Source: an uncultured Mucilaginibacter sp. (lineage in GTDB: Bacteria; Bacteroidota; Bacteroidia; Sphingobacteriales; Sphingobacteriaceae). From it: a stretch of 64,000 nt of DNA. The DNA is taken from assembly GCA_903864275.1 (NCBI GenBank), contig CAIPFE010000063.1:1-64000 (forward strand). Reading direction: 5' to 3'. Every line of letters begins with the position of its first letter. The first letter of the stretch is position 1. The position numbers and the translations under genes were made by a program. Shown here piece by piece: positions 63,871 to 64,000 of this stretch. Under the pieces are notes generated by a model that ran no database searches, was not told where the DNA came from, and saw only the letters and a program-made list of their open reading frames with translations.

Positions 63871-64000
63871 ATGAAAAGAAAAATTTTTACAACTACAGTA
63901 CTTGTATGCTGCATTATGGTGTGCTTTGCGATAGCAGCTGATTTAGCCGGTAAATGGACAGGTACGCTTAAAACGCCTGACGGCAATGAGATTCCGCTCA
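63871..64000 (+). CDS. Small secreted beta-rich protein, paralogue 3 (cut by the window edge)
   Basis: An ATG at 63871 opens MKRKIFTTTVLVCCIMVCFA, then DLAGKWTGTLKTPDGNEIPL, matching paralogues 1 and 2. The frame is open to base 64000 (43 codons visible). The array continues outside the window. Confidence 0.8.
   Translation, partial: MKRKIFTTTVLVCCIMVCFAIAADLAGKWTGTLKTPDGNEIPL

Overview
The window looks like a chromosomal segment of a Bacteroidota species, most likely Sphingobacteriaceae and close to Mucilaginibacter or Pedobacter. This rests on a type IX secretion (gliding-type) C-terminal domain, gene starts without Shine-Dalgarno sequences, a few TAnnTTTG-like -7 boxes, LytS/LytTR regulation, many secreted glycan enzymes and family resemblance of most proteins. 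The genus is an inference. I found no rRNA, tRNA, CRISPR array or replication origin. Base composition is mostly even, with AT-rich pockets at 1-584, 17.2-18.1 kb, 26.1-26.9 kb and 41.2-41.7 kb.

Layout. The left edge (1-132) is the tail of an IS30-family transposase. From 0.6 to 11.9 kb come a small Glu-tRNA-synthetase-like protein, a DyP peroxidase with a two-domain membrane partner, a GH31 glycosidase facing a sodium/solute symporter, a GNAT acetyltransferase, a serine hydrolase, a methyltransferase and an M81 peptidase. A 5.3-kb gene (11.9-17.2 kb) encodes a giant Ig-like surface protein with a T9SS sorting domain. From 18.1 to 26.1 kb lies a coherent envelope-polysaccharide locus: a YaiO-type outer-membrane barrel and an unknown membrane-anchored protein on one strand, and on the other a response regulator, HEAT-repeat protein, BcsA/PgaC-like glycosyltransferase and LtaS-like phosphotransferase. 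From 26.9 to 35 kb are an outer-membrane barrel, a LytS/LytTR two-component pair, a convergent pair of GYF-RDD membrane proteins, and a PspC plus LiaF-like envelope-stress pair. From 35 to 47 kb are GH20 hexosaminidase, exonuclease III, hydrolases, a DUF4375 protein, two serine hydrolases, a TPR protein, YbaB and a UPF0173 hydrolase. From 47.4 to 50.5 kb is the glycogen pair glgA-glgC. From 50.9 kb to the end are polA, tag, two VOC proteins, an alkyltransferase-like protein, trmB, two exported proteins with twin-arginine-like signals, cysE-cysM, and a tandem array of at least three small secreted paralogues running off the right edge.

How the genes work together. The recurring theme is the cell envelope: glycan breakdown (GH31, GH20), polymer synthesis and export (18-26 kb), a surface adhesin, several beta-lactamase-fold serine hydrolases and envelope-stress sensors. 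A second theme is DNA repair (polA, tag, alkyltransferase-like protein, exonuclease III). A third is reserve and sulfur metabolism (glgAC, cysEM).

The most unusual non-coding content is a set of short intergenic repeat tracts. Several keep a strict 7-base period, but each tract spells a different heptamer, and several are paired as inverted arms that touch gene ends. At 40.4-41.0 kb two such tracts alternate with three copies of a degenerate ~95-bp repeat. Other repeats are a ~230-bp non-coding segment present twice 400 bp apart (17341/17741) and a ~40-bp direct repeat flanking a serine hydrolase gene (41850/43149).
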